From assembly GCA_964492335.1 (NCBI GenBank), contig CAZBJX010000010.1:21801-85800 (forward strand): a stretch of 64,000 nt of DNA. Direction: 5' to 3'. This document shows positions 1 through 8,348 of the stretch, one piece after another. This stretch comes from JAFGCL01 sp964492335 (GTDB lineage: Bacteria > Chloroflexota > Dehalococcoidia > UBA2247 > RBG-13-53-26). The position numbers were made by a program, and so were the translations under genes. The notes below the pieces were generated by a model. It saw only the letters and a list, made by a program, of their open reading frames with translations. It did no database searches and had not been told where the DNA came from. The number at the start of each line of letters is the position of its first letter. The stretch's first letter is position 1.

Positions 1-375
1 CTCCGGGCTGAAGAAGCCCAGCGGGTTGTAGGTCCTGCCGAAGTAGCGCTGGTTGGCCTGATGGTTCAGCTGTATCTGGCGCAGCGCCTCTTCGCGAGGG
101 ACCAGGGGCAGTATGGGGTGGTACTTGGCCGAGCCGACGAACTCCAGGCGCCCCATCTCGGACAGCTCCCGCAGCCCCACTATGACATCCGACATGCCGT
201 GCTCGTCCAGCATCTCCGTGAGCACGGCGTTGATATTGACGGTCACCCTGGCATGGGTCTGCTCGTGGAACAGGTTCACCAGCGGGCGATACGATTCGTT
301 GCAGACCTTCTTCAAGATGCGGTGGAACTGGGTTGACGGCTGGTAGAAATGCAACAGCGGCGCAAGGTAGATCAT
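1..375 (-). CDS. Glycoside hydrolase family 57-like protein, N-terminal part
   Basis: The reverse strand reads as an open frame of 125 codons that runs off the left edge. It starts at the ATG at 375-373, preceded by a GGAGG site about 8 bases upstream. The protein opens MIYLAPLLHFYQPSTQFHRI. The HFYQP segment corresponds to the first conserved motif of GH57 (HxHQP-like) at the first strand of the catalytic barrel, and the following residues (NVNAVLTEML-like strand, then a helix ending in LEFVGSAKYHPILPLVP) fit the same fold. GH57 enzymes are retaining alpha-glucan hydrolases, transferases or branching enzymes. Substrate cannot be told from this fragment because the nucleophile and acid/base regions lie outside. 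It is divergent from the histone-like gene at 708. Confidence 0.72.
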   Translation of the reverse strand, partial: MIYLAPLLHFYQPSTQFHRILKKVCNESYRPLVNLFHEQTHARVTVNINAVLTEMLDEHGMSDVIVGLRELSEMGRLEFVGSAKYHPILPLVPREEALRQIQLNHQANQRYFGRTYNPLGFFSPE

Positions 376-438
376 ATTACCGCCTCCACGTCTTCGTCCT
401 CAGCTTAACGCACAGTATACATCATGCAGCCAGACATC

Positions 439-467
439 TTGACAGCACCGTCACCCAATGATATACA
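439..467 (+). promoter_or_regulatory. Sigma70-type promoter for the histone-like gene
   Basis: TTGACA at 439-444 and TATACA at 462-467 are separated by 17 bases, close to the ideal sigma70 layout. Transcription would start near 474 and leave a leader of about 230 bases before the gene at 708. The leader holds a GC-rich inverted repeat at about 528-557 (arms GGGCGGGGAC and GTCCCGCCC, one unpaired G), of unknown role. Apart from this, the 376-707 gap holds no gene I can support. Confidence 0.6.
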
Positions 468-707
468 CGTACTGGATTTGCGTACGTTGGCGGCACGGAC
501 GGTGCGCACCTTGAAAGCTTAAGGCACGGGCGGGGACCCTGCAACCCTGTCCCGCCCGACATCAGATGGGTTCCCGGGAAGGTGCACAGTGCCATCTCGG
601 GCATACGGCATGGACCGGCGGAGCCGTGCTCCGCACCCAGGTGATGGGGATCATGGGGCCGCTGGCCGAGATCGCCAGGGCTCCACGTAGAGAAAGGAGG
701 TGTCCAG

Positions 708-920
708 ATGCCCGTGTCCAAGAAGAAATGCGCCGCCCCGGCCAAGAAGGCTGCCGCCAAGCCGGCTGCCAAGAAGGCTGCCGCTAAGCCGGTCGCCAAG
801 GCCGCCGCTAAGCCGGTCGCCAAGAAGACCGCCGCTAAGCCGGTCGCCAAGGCTGCCGCCAAGCCGGTCGCCAAGAAGACCGCCGCCAAGCCGGTCGCCA
901 AGACTGCCAAGAAGAAATAG
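708..920 (+). CDS. Small Lys/Ala/Pro repeat protein, histone H1-like
   Basis: A 70-residue protein, almost entirely Lys, Ala, Pro and Val, built from repeats of the type AAKPVAKKT and AAKPVAKA and ending in KTAKKK. This composition matches the disordered basic tails of eukaryotic histone H1 and bacterial H1-like nucleoid proteins (Hc1, AlgP/AlgR3 tails), which bind DNA or RNA non-specifically through charge. The start is fixed by an excellent ribosome site, AAAGGAGGTG, eight bases upstream of the ATG. The gene is a single unit with its own promoter (439-467) and a strong terminator (945-993). Function as a nucleoid protein is inferred from composition only. A related basic repeat occurs in the protein at 18146. 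Confidence 0.7.
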   Translation: MPVSKKKCAAPAKKAAAKPAAKKAAAKPVAKAAAKPVAKKTAAKPVAKAAAKPVAKKTAAKPVAKTAKKK

Positions 921-944
921 CCGGCACAGTAGAGACGACGGCGA

Positions 945-993
945 GAAGACGGAAGGGCTTACTCGAGTGATAACAGCTCTTCCGTCTTCTTTT
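945..993 (+). terminator. Intrinsic terminator after the histone-like gene
   Basis: A 14-bp stem with arms 945-958 (GAAGACGGAAGGGC) and 976-989 (GCTCTTCCGTCTTC), with one G-T pair, a 17-base loop and a following T run at 990-993. Confidence 0.8.
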
Positions 994-1007
994 GCGCCCG
1001 GTCCCGC

Positions 1008-1235
1008 ATGATTCCCGTCCTGGCCATCTTCGGCATCACGCTCGTCCTCATCATGGTGCGGCCGAAGCCGCTCAATGAAGGCACCGCGGCCGCCGCCGGC
1101 AATCAGGGCAGGGCCCCCGGGAACGGGCAGGCCCCCCCCCACTGGCCGCTGACAGCCGCGGGACACACAATTGAGTTTGACACCCTGACTCCCGTTTTGT
1201 TAGCATTTACGAAATGTTGGCAGCGGGCGCAATAG
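1008..1235 (+). pseudogene. Possible remnant of an ArsB/anion permease N-terminus
   Basis: An open frame of 75 codons begins MIPVLAIFGITLVLIMVRPK followed by PLNEGTAAAAG. This looks like the first membrane helix and first loop of ArsB/SLC13-type permeases, which commonly begin with a helix followed by an R-P-x-x-L-N-x-G segment. After about 31 residues the similarity stops and the frame continues as Pro/Gly-rich sequence without further membrane helices. No ribosome site precedes the ATG, which lies just after the terminator of the previous gene. I read it as a decayed fragment. It could also be chance coding-like sequence. Confidence 0.3.
1177..1206 (+). promoter_or_regulatory. Candidate promoter of the formate dehydrogenase operon
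   Basis: TTGACA at 1177-1182 and TAGCAT at 1201-1206, spacer 18 bases. Transcription would start near 1213, leaving a leader of about 315 bases (1213-1527) before fdhB. That leader contains no gene I can support and no riboswitch class I recognise. Confidence 0.45.
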
Positions 1236-1527
1236 CGCACAGCGCAATCGCGGCTGGCTTTCCAGAAGATGCCATACGCATGTCCGTTATCGCTGCGACT
1301 GCAAGACCACAGGCCTCAGAAGCGTCGCTCACGGGCGGCGCATTGCACGCCCGGCACGTCGAGTGCGCTCGGCCGGGGAGCCCGCGAGGGCCTTCTGTGT
1401 CCCGGGGATCGAGGAGGCCGCGGCGGGACGCGTTGATCGGGCAGTCAGTGATACCATCGGGCGCTGACGGGCCCGGGCCACATCGGTCCATGACTGCTGC
1501 GTTGAGAAACAACAGGGGAGGAGAGAT

Positions 1528-2358
1528 ATGTCCAAAGGCGTACTCTACGACGGCACCCGCTGCATAGGGTGCCGCGCCTGCTCGGTGGCCTGCAAGGTCT
1601 GGAACAACCTCAGAGCGGACCTGGACGCGAAGGGCACCGTCAACGGCGGGATACCGGGGAAAGCCGTCCTCTCGGACAAGACCTTCACCTTCATGCGCTT
1701 CCGCGAAGTGGAAGACGAGGCCGCGCAGGGCGGCTTGAAGTGGGCCTTCGTCAAGATACAGTGCATGCACTGCCTGCACCCGGCCTGCCAGACGGCCTGC
1801 ATCGTGGGCGCGCTGCGCAGGAAGAGCGACACTGGCGCCGTGGAGTACGACCGGGGCAAGTGCATCGGCTGCCGCTACTGCATGGTGGCCTGCCCCTTCG
1901 GCATCCCCTGCTACGAGTGGGACCGGCCGTCTCCCTGGATCAAGAAGTGCACCTTCTGCGCCGACAGGCAGGTGGGCAGCGACCGGGAGCCAGCCTGCGT
2001 CGCCACCTGCGTCACCGACGCCCTGATATTCGGGGAGCGGGACGACCTCATCGCGGAAGCCGAGAGGCGCTTCGAGGCGGAGCCGGACCGGTACTGGAGG
2101 GACGAGAACGGCCAGCACCACATCTACGGGCAGCACGAGGTGGGCGGGACGGCCTGGATGTACATCTCCTCGGTCTCGCCCGCGGAGCTGGACCTCCCCG
2201 ACGTCACCGACGAGCCCGTCCCGGAGAACGCCCACAAGGCCATGGGCACCCTGCCCTTCTACGCGGTGGGCGTCACCGGGCTGATGGCCGCCATCTACTG
2301 GGTCACCAAGAGAAAGCAGAAGATCGCCGCCGGGTCGCATGACGGGAAGGAGGGATGA
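1528..2358 (+). CDS. fdhB: Formate dehydrogenase iron-sulfur subunit (four 4Fe-4S clusters)
   Basis: A 276-residue electron-transfer subunit of the FdnH/HybA/PsrB family. Four cysteine groups are visible in order: CIGCRACSVAC (from residue 12), CMHCLHPACQTAC, CIGCRYCMVACPFGIPC and CTFCADRQ followed by ACVATC, enough for four 4Fe-4S clusters. A single hydrophobic helix near residues 240-258 followed by KRKQK should anchor it in the membrane, as in E. coli FdnH. It carries electrons from the catalytic subunit to the membrane subunit. The start has a GGGGAGGAGAG ribosome site. The stop overlaps the next start by four bases (ATGA). It lacks a Tat signal, so export would rely on the signal of FdhA. 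Confidence 0.93.
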   Translation: MSKGVLYDGTRCIGCRACSVACKVWNNLRADLDAKGTVNGGIPGKAVLSDKTFTFMRFREVEDEAAQGGLKWAFVKIQCMHCLHPACQTACIVGALRRKSDTGAVEYDRGKCIGCRYCMVACPFGIPCYEWDRPSPWIKKCTFCADRQVGSDREPACVATCVTDALIFGERDDLIAEAERRFEAEPDRYWRDENGQHHIYGQHEVGGTAWMYISSVSPAELDLPDVTDEPVPENAHKAMGTLPFYAVGVTGLMAAIYWVTKRKQKIAAGSHDGKEG

Positions 2359-3521
2359 CCGAGATGAGCACACCTGAAGTCAGAAAACAGGGCCGCCTGC
2401 CATGGGGCACCATGCTCATGCTCCTCCTGGTGGCCATCGCCGCCGGCGTGGCCGTGGCCCGCTATGCCAAGGGCCTGGGATACGTCAGCAACATGAGCGA
2501 CGGCCGCGCCTGGGGCTTCTGGATCCCCTTTGACCTCTACTGCGGCGTGCCGCTGGCCGCCGGCGGCTTCACCATGGCCGCCATCGTCTACATAATGAAC
2601 AACAAGAAGTACCTGCCCCTGGCCCGGCCGGCCATCCTGACGGCCTTCCTGGGCTACCTCCTGGTGGTCTTCGCCCTCCTGGTGGACCTGGGCCAGCCCT
2701 GGTACATCTTCAAGATGATCTGGAACCCCAACATCCACTCGCCGCTCTACGAAGTCGGCTGGTGCGTCCTGCTCTACAACATCGTCCTCTTCCTGGAGTT
2801 TCTCCCGGCCGTTTTCGAGAAGCTGAAGTGGAACATCCCGCTGCGGGCCCTGCACATGATCGAGATACCCCTGATCATCGCCGGCATCGTGATCTCCACC
2901 GGCCACCAGAACTCTCTGGGCTCCATGCTGCTGCTCATGGGCAATGACCTCCATTACCTCTACTACACGCCCATCCTGCCCCTGCTGTTCTTCCTGCACG
3001 CGGTAGCAGTGGGCCCGGCCATGGTGCTCTTCGAGACCACCATCAGCAGCAAGGTCTTCGGCCACAAGATCGACCTGGACGTCCTGGCCGGCGTGGGCAA
3101 GATCCTGCGCATCCCGCTCTTCCTGTACCTGGCCTTCAGGGTGGGAGACATCATAGTGGCGGGCGAGTTCGGGAGCCTGTTCAACCAGTTCCCCACCGCC
3201 GCCTGGCTGTGGATCGAGCTGATCGTGGGCGCGGTCCTGCCGCTGGTCCTCTTCTCGCTCCCGGGCATTCAGAAGAGCCGCGCAGGGCTCTTCGGGAGCG
3301 CCATCCTGGTGATCCTGGGCCTGATAGTCACCCGCTTCGCGTACACGCTCATGGCGCTTCAGATGCGGCCCGGCTACGGCACCTACTTCCCCGCCTTCGG
3401 CGAGATCGCCGTCTCGGTGGGGTTGATCGCCGCCGCCCTGCTGGTCATCATGCTGGCCAACAAGTTCCTGCCCGTTGTGAAGCACGACGATGGCCACGGG
3501 GAGGCGCCGGCCAGCAGCTAG
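2355..3521 (+). CDS. HybB/NrfD-type membrane quinone-reacting subunit
   Basis: A 388-residue very hydrophobic protein with about ten membrane helices. The segments GFWIPFDLYCGVPLAAGGFT and STGHQNSLGSM match the conserved regions of HybB/NrfD family proteins, which exchange electrons with the quinone pool without haem. It replaces the haem b subunit FdnI found in E. coli formate dehydrogenase-N. The gene overlaps fdhB by four bases and is followed 74 bases later by fdhA, so the three form one complex. Direction of electron flow (formate to menaquinone, or to a terminal reductase) cannot be read from sequence. Confidence 0.88.
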   Translation: MTEMSTPEVRKQGRLPWGTMLMLLLVAIAAGVAVARYAKGLGYVSNMSDGRAWGFWIPFDLYCGVPLAAGGFTMAAIVYIMNNKKYLPLARPAILTAFLGYLLVVFALLVDLGQPWYIFKMIWNPNIHSPLYEVGWCVLLYNIVLFLEFLPAVFEKLKWNIPLRALHMIEIPLIIAGIVISTGHQNSLGSMLLLMGNDLHYLYYTPILPLLFFLHAVAVGPAMVLFETTISSKVFGHKIDLDVLAGVGKILRIPLFLYLAFRVGDIIVAGEFGSLFNQFPTAAWLWIELIVGAVLPLVLFSLPGIQKSRAGLFGSAILVILGLIVTRFAYTLMALQMRPGYGTYFPAFGEIAVSVGLIAAALLVIMLANKFLPVVKHDDGHGEAPASS

Positions 3522-3595
3522 GGAGAGGCCAACCATATTCGGAATGCCGGGCACATGTTTCTAATGTCAGACGGTTTGGAGACAAGGAGGAACGA

Positions 3596-6500
3596 ATGCA
3601 GGTAACACGTCGTCAGTTCCTGGCGGGGGCTGGGGCGGTGACCGGGGGTCTGGCCCTGTCCACCCTCGGAGTCAACATGAGCCCGGCAAGGGCTTATGCC
3701 GCGGACCTGACCAAGATCAACAAGGTGCTCAATGCGGAGCAGTCGACGACCATCTGCTGCTACTGCTCGTGCGGCTGCAGCCTCATCTGCAGCACGGACG
3801 AGGATGGCAGGATATTCCATATCGAGGGTGATCCCGACCATCCCATCAACGAGGGCACGCTCTGCCCCAAGGGCGCGGCGCTGATGCAGACCACGGCGGC
3901 CAACGAGCACCGCCTGAAGAACGTGCTCTACCGGGCCCCCTACAGCGACCAGTGGGAGGAGAAGGACTGGGACTGGGCGCTCACGGAGATGGCCAAGAGG
4001 ATCAAGGCCGTCCGGGATGCCGACTTCGTCCCCACCAACAGCAAAGGCAATGTAGTCAATCGAGTGGAGACCATCGCCCATCATGGCAGCTCCAACGTGG
4101 ACAACGAGGAGTGCTTCATGATGGCCTCAGTAGCGAGGGCATTGGGCCTGGTGTATATAGACCACCAGGCCCGGGTCTGACACGGCCCGACTGTACCGGC
4201 TCTGGCAGAGTCGTTCGGACGGGGCGCGATGACCAACCACTACATCGATCTGCAGAATGCAGACGTGTTCCTCATACAGGGAAGCAATGCCGCGGAGCAC
4301 CACCCCATGGCCATGAAGTGGGTGCTCCGGGCACAGGACCGGGGGGCCAAGATCATCCACGTCGACCCGCGGTACACCCGCACTTCCTCCAAGGCGGATG
4401 TCTACTGCCGGCTGCGGTCCGGGACCGACATCGCCTTCCTGGGCGGGATGATCAAATACATCATAGAGAACAACCGGTACTTCAAGGATTACGTGGAGAA
4501 CTACACCAACGCCCTCTTCATAGTGCCCGACACGTACTCCTTCAGCGACGGGATCTTCTCCGGCTACAACCCGGAGACCCGCAAGTACGACACCGGCCAG
4601 TGGGCCGTGGTCCGGGAGGGCGCCAATCCGGACGCGGACCCGCCGGTGGCCGGCGTGCCCCGCAAGGCCGCCAGCCTGGATGACCCCAACTGCGTCTTCC
4701 AGAAGCTCAAGGAGCACTACTCCCGCTACACCCTGGAGAAGGTCTCCGACATCACCGGGACCCCGGTGGACAAGCTGCTGGAGGTATACGAGCTCTTCTC
4801 CTCGACGGGCACCAGGGACAGGGCGGGGACCGTCATGTACGCCCTGGGGCAGACACAGCACACCGTGGCCGTTCAGAACATCAGGACCATGTGCATCGTC
4901 CAGTTGCTGCTGGGCAACATCGGCATCTGCGGCGGCGGGGTCAATGCCCTGAGGGGCGAGCCCAACGTGCAGGGCTCCACCGACTTCGCCCTGCTCTACC
5001 ACTACCTGCCGGGCTACCTTAAGGCGCCCAACGACACCATGACCAACCTGGAGCAGTACGTGGCCAAGGGCTTCAGCAAGACGGATGAGACCAGGTCGGT
5101 CAACTGGTGGTCCAACTACAAGAAGTACATAGTGAGCCTCCTGAAGACCTGGTACGGCGAGCATGCCACCGCTGCCAACGACTTCGGCTACCAGTGGGTG
5201 CCCAAGTACGATAACGGGGTGGACTGGTCGGTCATGACCATGATCGACCGCATGCTCAATGGGGGCATCAAGGGCTACATCACCGTCGGCACCGACCCGG
5301 CCGTCAGCATGCCCAACGCCGGCAAGGTCCGGGCGGCGTTCAAGAACCTGGACTGGATGATACACGTCAACATCTTCGACAACGAGACGGCCTCCTTCTG
5401 GAAGGGGCCGGGCAACAACCCCAAAGACATTAAGACGGAGGTCTTCCTGCTGCCCGCCGCGGCTTCGGTGGAGAAGGACGGCAGCCAGGCCAACAGCGGC
5501 CGCTGGCAGCAGTGGCACTACCAGGCCGCCAAGCCGGCAGGGGACTCCAAGTACACCGGCGATATCTTCTACCTCCTGATGGACAAGATCAAGGAGCTGT
5601 ACCGCACCGAGGACGGGACGTTCTCCGACCCCATCCTGAACCTGCAGTGGGACTATGCCGATGAAGGGGGCTGGAGCCCGCTCAAGACGGCCAAGGCCAT
5701 CAACGGGCACTTCCTGGAGGACGTGACCATCGGCAGCGGCGACACCGCCGTGACCTACAAGAAGGGCGAGCTGGTCCCCGGCTTCCCCAACCTGCAGGCC
5801 GACGGCCGCACAACATGCGGCATGTGGGTCTTCAGCGGGTGCTTCACCAGGGACGGGGTCAACCAGATGGCCAGGCGGGGCAAAGAGGACCCGACGGGCC
5901 TGGGGCTCTATCCCGACTGGGCCTACGCCTGGCCCATGAACCGGCGCGTCATCTACAACCGGGCCTCGGTGGACCCGGACGGCAACCCCTGGAACCCGGC
6001 CCGGCCGCTGGTCAAGTGGAACTCCGAAACCGGCAAGTGGGAGGGCGACGTCGTGGACGGAGGCGGTGCCCCGCCAGGGCGGCCCGATGGCAAGCTGCCC
6101 TTCATCATGAAGACGGAGGGCGTGGGCAACCTCTACGGGCCGGACAGCCTGGGCGACGGCCCCTTCCCCGAGTTCTACGAGCCCCGCGAAGGGCCGTTCA
6201 CCCAGAACCTGCTGACCGGCCCCAACGGCCAGCTCAACAGCCCCATCATCAAGATCTTCGATGGGGAGATGGACCAGATCGCCAATGCCGACCCGAAGTT
6301 CCCGATCGTGATGAGCACGTACTCCTGCACCGAGCACTGGTGCAGCGGGGCCATCACCCGATGGCAGTCCTTCCTGGTGGAGCTGCAGCCCCACACCTAC
6401 TGCGAGATCAGCCACGAGCTGGCCCAGGAGAAGGGGATCAAGAACGGGGACTGGGTCACCATCTCGTCGGCGAGGGGGTCCGTCGATGCCCTGACCGTGG

Positions 6501-6697
6501 TGACCGGGCGCTACCGGCCCATGACCTGCGGCGGCAAGACCATTCACCAGATGGGCATGACCTTCAACGGCGGCTGGCTGTTCCCCGAGGACTTCGGGGA
6601 CACCGCCAACCTGATCACTCCCACCGTGGGAGACGGCAACTCCATGACCCCCGAGTACAAGGCCTTCATGGTCAACGTGAAGAAGCGGGGCACCTAG
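3596..6697 (+). CDS. fdhA: Selenocysteine formate dehydrogenase catalytic subunit, Tat-exported
   Basis: A 1033-residue molybdopterin oxidoreductase read through an in-frame TGA at 4178-4180 (residue 195). The flanking residues HQARV-U-HGPTV, followed by GRGAMTNH, are nearly identical to E. coli FdnG, whose selenocysteine is residue 196, and length matches (FdnG 1015). The N-terminus has a twin-arginine signal (TRRQFL) and an AYA cleavage region near residues 33-35. Cys54, Cys57, Cys61 and Cys90 (LCPKG) would hold the proximal 4Fe-4S cluster. It oxidises formate to CO2 (or the reverse) at a Mo or W bis-MGD centre outside the membrane. The start has a GGAGG site. Reading the TGA as a stop would leave two meaningless halves. 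Confidence 0.93.
4178..4220 (+). promoter_or_regulatory. Selenocysteine TGA codon and SECIS-like hairpin
   Basis: The TGA at 4178-4180 is followed at once by CACGGCCC, the same context as in E. coli fdnG and fdhF. Arms CGACT (4188-4192) and AGTCG (4209-4213) pair, with an inner CC/GG pair (4196-4197 with 4204-4205) closing a loop GGCTCT. Position and apical sequence are compatible with a bacterial SECIS read by SelB. The pairing was done by eye. No selA, selB, selC or selD is in this window. Confidence 0.65.
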
Positions 6698-6733
6698 GCC
6701 GGCCCCGGCAGAGGACGAGCATCGCTTAGAGTC

Positions 6734-6764
6734 ACTGCCCCAGTCCCCCTGGGACTGGGGCAGT
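6734..6764 (+). terminator. Hairpin between fdhA and fdhE
   Basis: A perfect 14-bp stem with arms 6734-6747 and 6751-6764 and a three-base loop. The downstream sequence is only weakly T-rich, so it may act as a partial terminator or RNA-stability element that lowers expression of the accessory genes fdhE-fdhD. Confidence 0.55.
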
Positions 6765-6798
6765 TCGCCTTTGGAGGCAGACAGCGGAGGTGAGGACG

Positions 6799-7719
6799 GT
6801 GGGCCAGTCCCAGCCAGGTGAAGTCAAGAGAATAGAGGCGACCATCAACCGGATAGAGAGGGACAAGCCCCCCCTCAAGGCCGTTGCCGATGCCTTCCGG
6901 GAGGTGCTGGTCTCCCGGGCCCGCCTCAAGGCCGGGATGCCGGCCTACCAGGGGCCGCCGCTGCCGTCACCGGACCCCGGGCAGCAGTCCAGGGGAGTCC
7001 CCCTGCTCACCCGGGAAGACCTGGCCGGTCTGGCGGACCCCTGGGGAGAGACCGCGGCCGCCGCCCTGGCGTCCCTGGCCAGGGCCTTTCCCTCCATCGG
7101 GGCCGAAGCGGGGCGGCTGCGGGAGGCCTTCGACGCGGGCCGGGCCGACCTCGGACGGTGCCTGCGGGCCCTGGCCGTGGAGGGCGAAGATGAGCTGGAG
7201 GGGACCGCTTCCCGCCTGGACATTCCCGCCCCGGTCCTGGCCTTCATCCTCGGCCAGATGCTGAAGCCCTTCGTGGAGAAGAGGACCGCGCCCCTGCAGG
7301 CCCTGGTGCGCCAGCTGCCGTGGCACCGGGGCTACTGCCCCGTCTGCGGCTCCTTCCCGGAGATGACCTGGCTGCAGGGGGAGGAGGGGCAGAGGTGGCT
7401 GCGCTGCTCGCTGTGCGGCCACCAGTGGCAGTTCGACCGGATGCGCTGCCCTCACTGCGAAGCCCAGGGCCAGAAGAAGCGCCTGATCTACGTGGAGGGA
7501 TGCCGGCACGAGTACGCCGAGACCTACGCCGACTGCCGCCGCTACATCGTGGGCGTCGACCTGCGGGAGCGCCCGAAGGAGCCGCTTACCCCGGCATCGG
7601 CCATCGGCCTGGTGCACCTGGACATCATGGCCCAGCAGAGGGGCTTCACCCCGGTGGCCGTGACCGCCTGGAACGTGGTCGGGCCGGGCATGCCGGACGC
7701 CGAGGGGAGGGGGACCTAG
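6799..7719 (+). CDS. fdhE: Formate dehydrogenase accessory protein FdhE
   Basis: About 306 residues. The C-terminal half carries two rubredoxin-like metal-binding pairs: YCPVCGSFPE with CSLCGHQW, then CPHCEAQGQ with a later CRR in YADCRRYIVGVDLRE. This is the hallmark of FdhE, which is needed for maturation of respiratory formate dehydrogenases. The GTG at 6799 is preferred because GGAGGTGA lies five bases upstream. GTG 6790 in the same frame would add three residues. It sits 102 bases after fdhA beyond a hairpin and two bases before the next gene. Confidence 0.88.
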   Translation: MGQSQPGEVKRIEATINRIERDKPPLKAVADAFREVLVSRARLKAGMPAYQGPPLPSPDPGQQSRGVPLLTREDLAGLADPWGETAAAALASLARAFPSIGAEAGRLREAFDAGRADLGRCLRALAVEGEDELEGTASRLDIPAPVLAFILGQMLKPFVEKRTAPLQALVRQLPWHRGYCPVCGSFPEMTWLQGEEGQRWLRCSLCGHQWQFDRMRCPHCEAQGQKKRLIYVEGCRHEYAETYADCRRYIVGVDLRERPKEPLTPASAIGLVHLDIMAQQRGFTPVAVTAWNVVGPGMPDAEGRGT

Positions 7720-7720
7720 G

Positions 7721-8341
7721 ATGGCGGACGGTACGCCGGGCGGGGCGCCGGGGATCGACCGGGTGGGCCCGTACACCTGGGAGGGGTTCCTGGAGCGGGT
7801 CCGCCAGTTCCACAGCTACCCCGCTCCCGGGGTGCTGGTGGGCGGCATCATGGTGGCCATGGCCATGGAGCAGATTCCCAGGGGGGTCCTCTTCAACGCC
7901 ATCTGCGAGACGCCTTCGTGCCTGCCGGATTCCGTCCAGATGCTCACGCCGTGCACCGTGGGCAACGGCTGGCTGAGGGTGGTCAACCTGGGGCGCTACG
8001 CCATCACTCTCTACAACAAGTTCGAAGGGGACGGCGTGCGCGTCCACCTCGACCCGGGCAAGCTTGAAGGCTGGGATGAGATCCGGGCCTGGTACCTCAA
8101 GCTCCGGGCCAAGCGGGAGCAGGATTCCGCCCTGCTTCAGGAGCAGGTCCGGCTGGCCGGGCGGAGCATCTACACGCTGCGCCCGGTGCAGGTCAAACGG
8201 GGCGAGCTGGTCAGGGGCTCCAAGGGCAGCATCGCCGTCTGCCGCTCCTGCGGCGAGGCCTATCCGGAAAGGGACGGCCCCCTCTGCCTGGGGTGCCAGG
8301 GGCAGGCCCCGTATGAGACGCCCGCCGCCGGCCGGGACTAG
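7721..8341 (+). CDS. FmdE-domain protein with C-terminal zinc ribbon
   Basis: A 206-residue protein of the formylmethanofuran dehydrogenase subunit E family. The conserved start of the domain is seen as FHSYPAPGVLVGGIMVAMAM followed by an ICETPSCLPDSVQMLTPCT segment with the family cysteines. The C-terminus has two CxxC pairs (CRSCGEAYPE and CLGCQG) forming a zinc ribbon. Family members accompany molybdenum or tungsten enzymes in archaea and anaerobic bacteria, but their biochemical role is not settled. Placement between fdhE and fdhD argues for a maturation role. The start is ATG one base after the fdhE stop. Confidence 0.82.
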   Translation: MADGTPGGAPGIDRVGPYTWEGFLERVRQFHSYPAPGVLVGGIMVAMAMEQIPRGVLFNAICETPSCLPDSVQMLTPCTVGNGWLRVVNLGRYAITLYNKFEGDGVRVHLDPGKLEGWDEIRAWYLKLRAKREQDSALLQEQVRLAGRSIYTLRPVQVKRGELVRGSKGSIAVCRSCGEAYPERDGPLCLGCQGQAPYETPAAGRD

Positions 8342-8348
8342 CGACCCC

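Noticed and set aside
738..905. CRISPR-like array of short repeats
   Set aside because: The repeats are contiguous codon repeats for Ala, Lys and Pro within a gene, without unique spacers.
3596..4180. fdhA as a pseudogene split by a premature stop
   Set aside because: The TGA is exactly at the selenocysteine site of FdnG with conserved flanks, and both halves keep frame and function.
4127..6547. Long open frame (806 codons) on the minus strand opposite fdhA
   Set aside because: Its product is His/Val/Gly-rich without domains. Such frames are a by-product of GC-rich third codon positions of the true gene.
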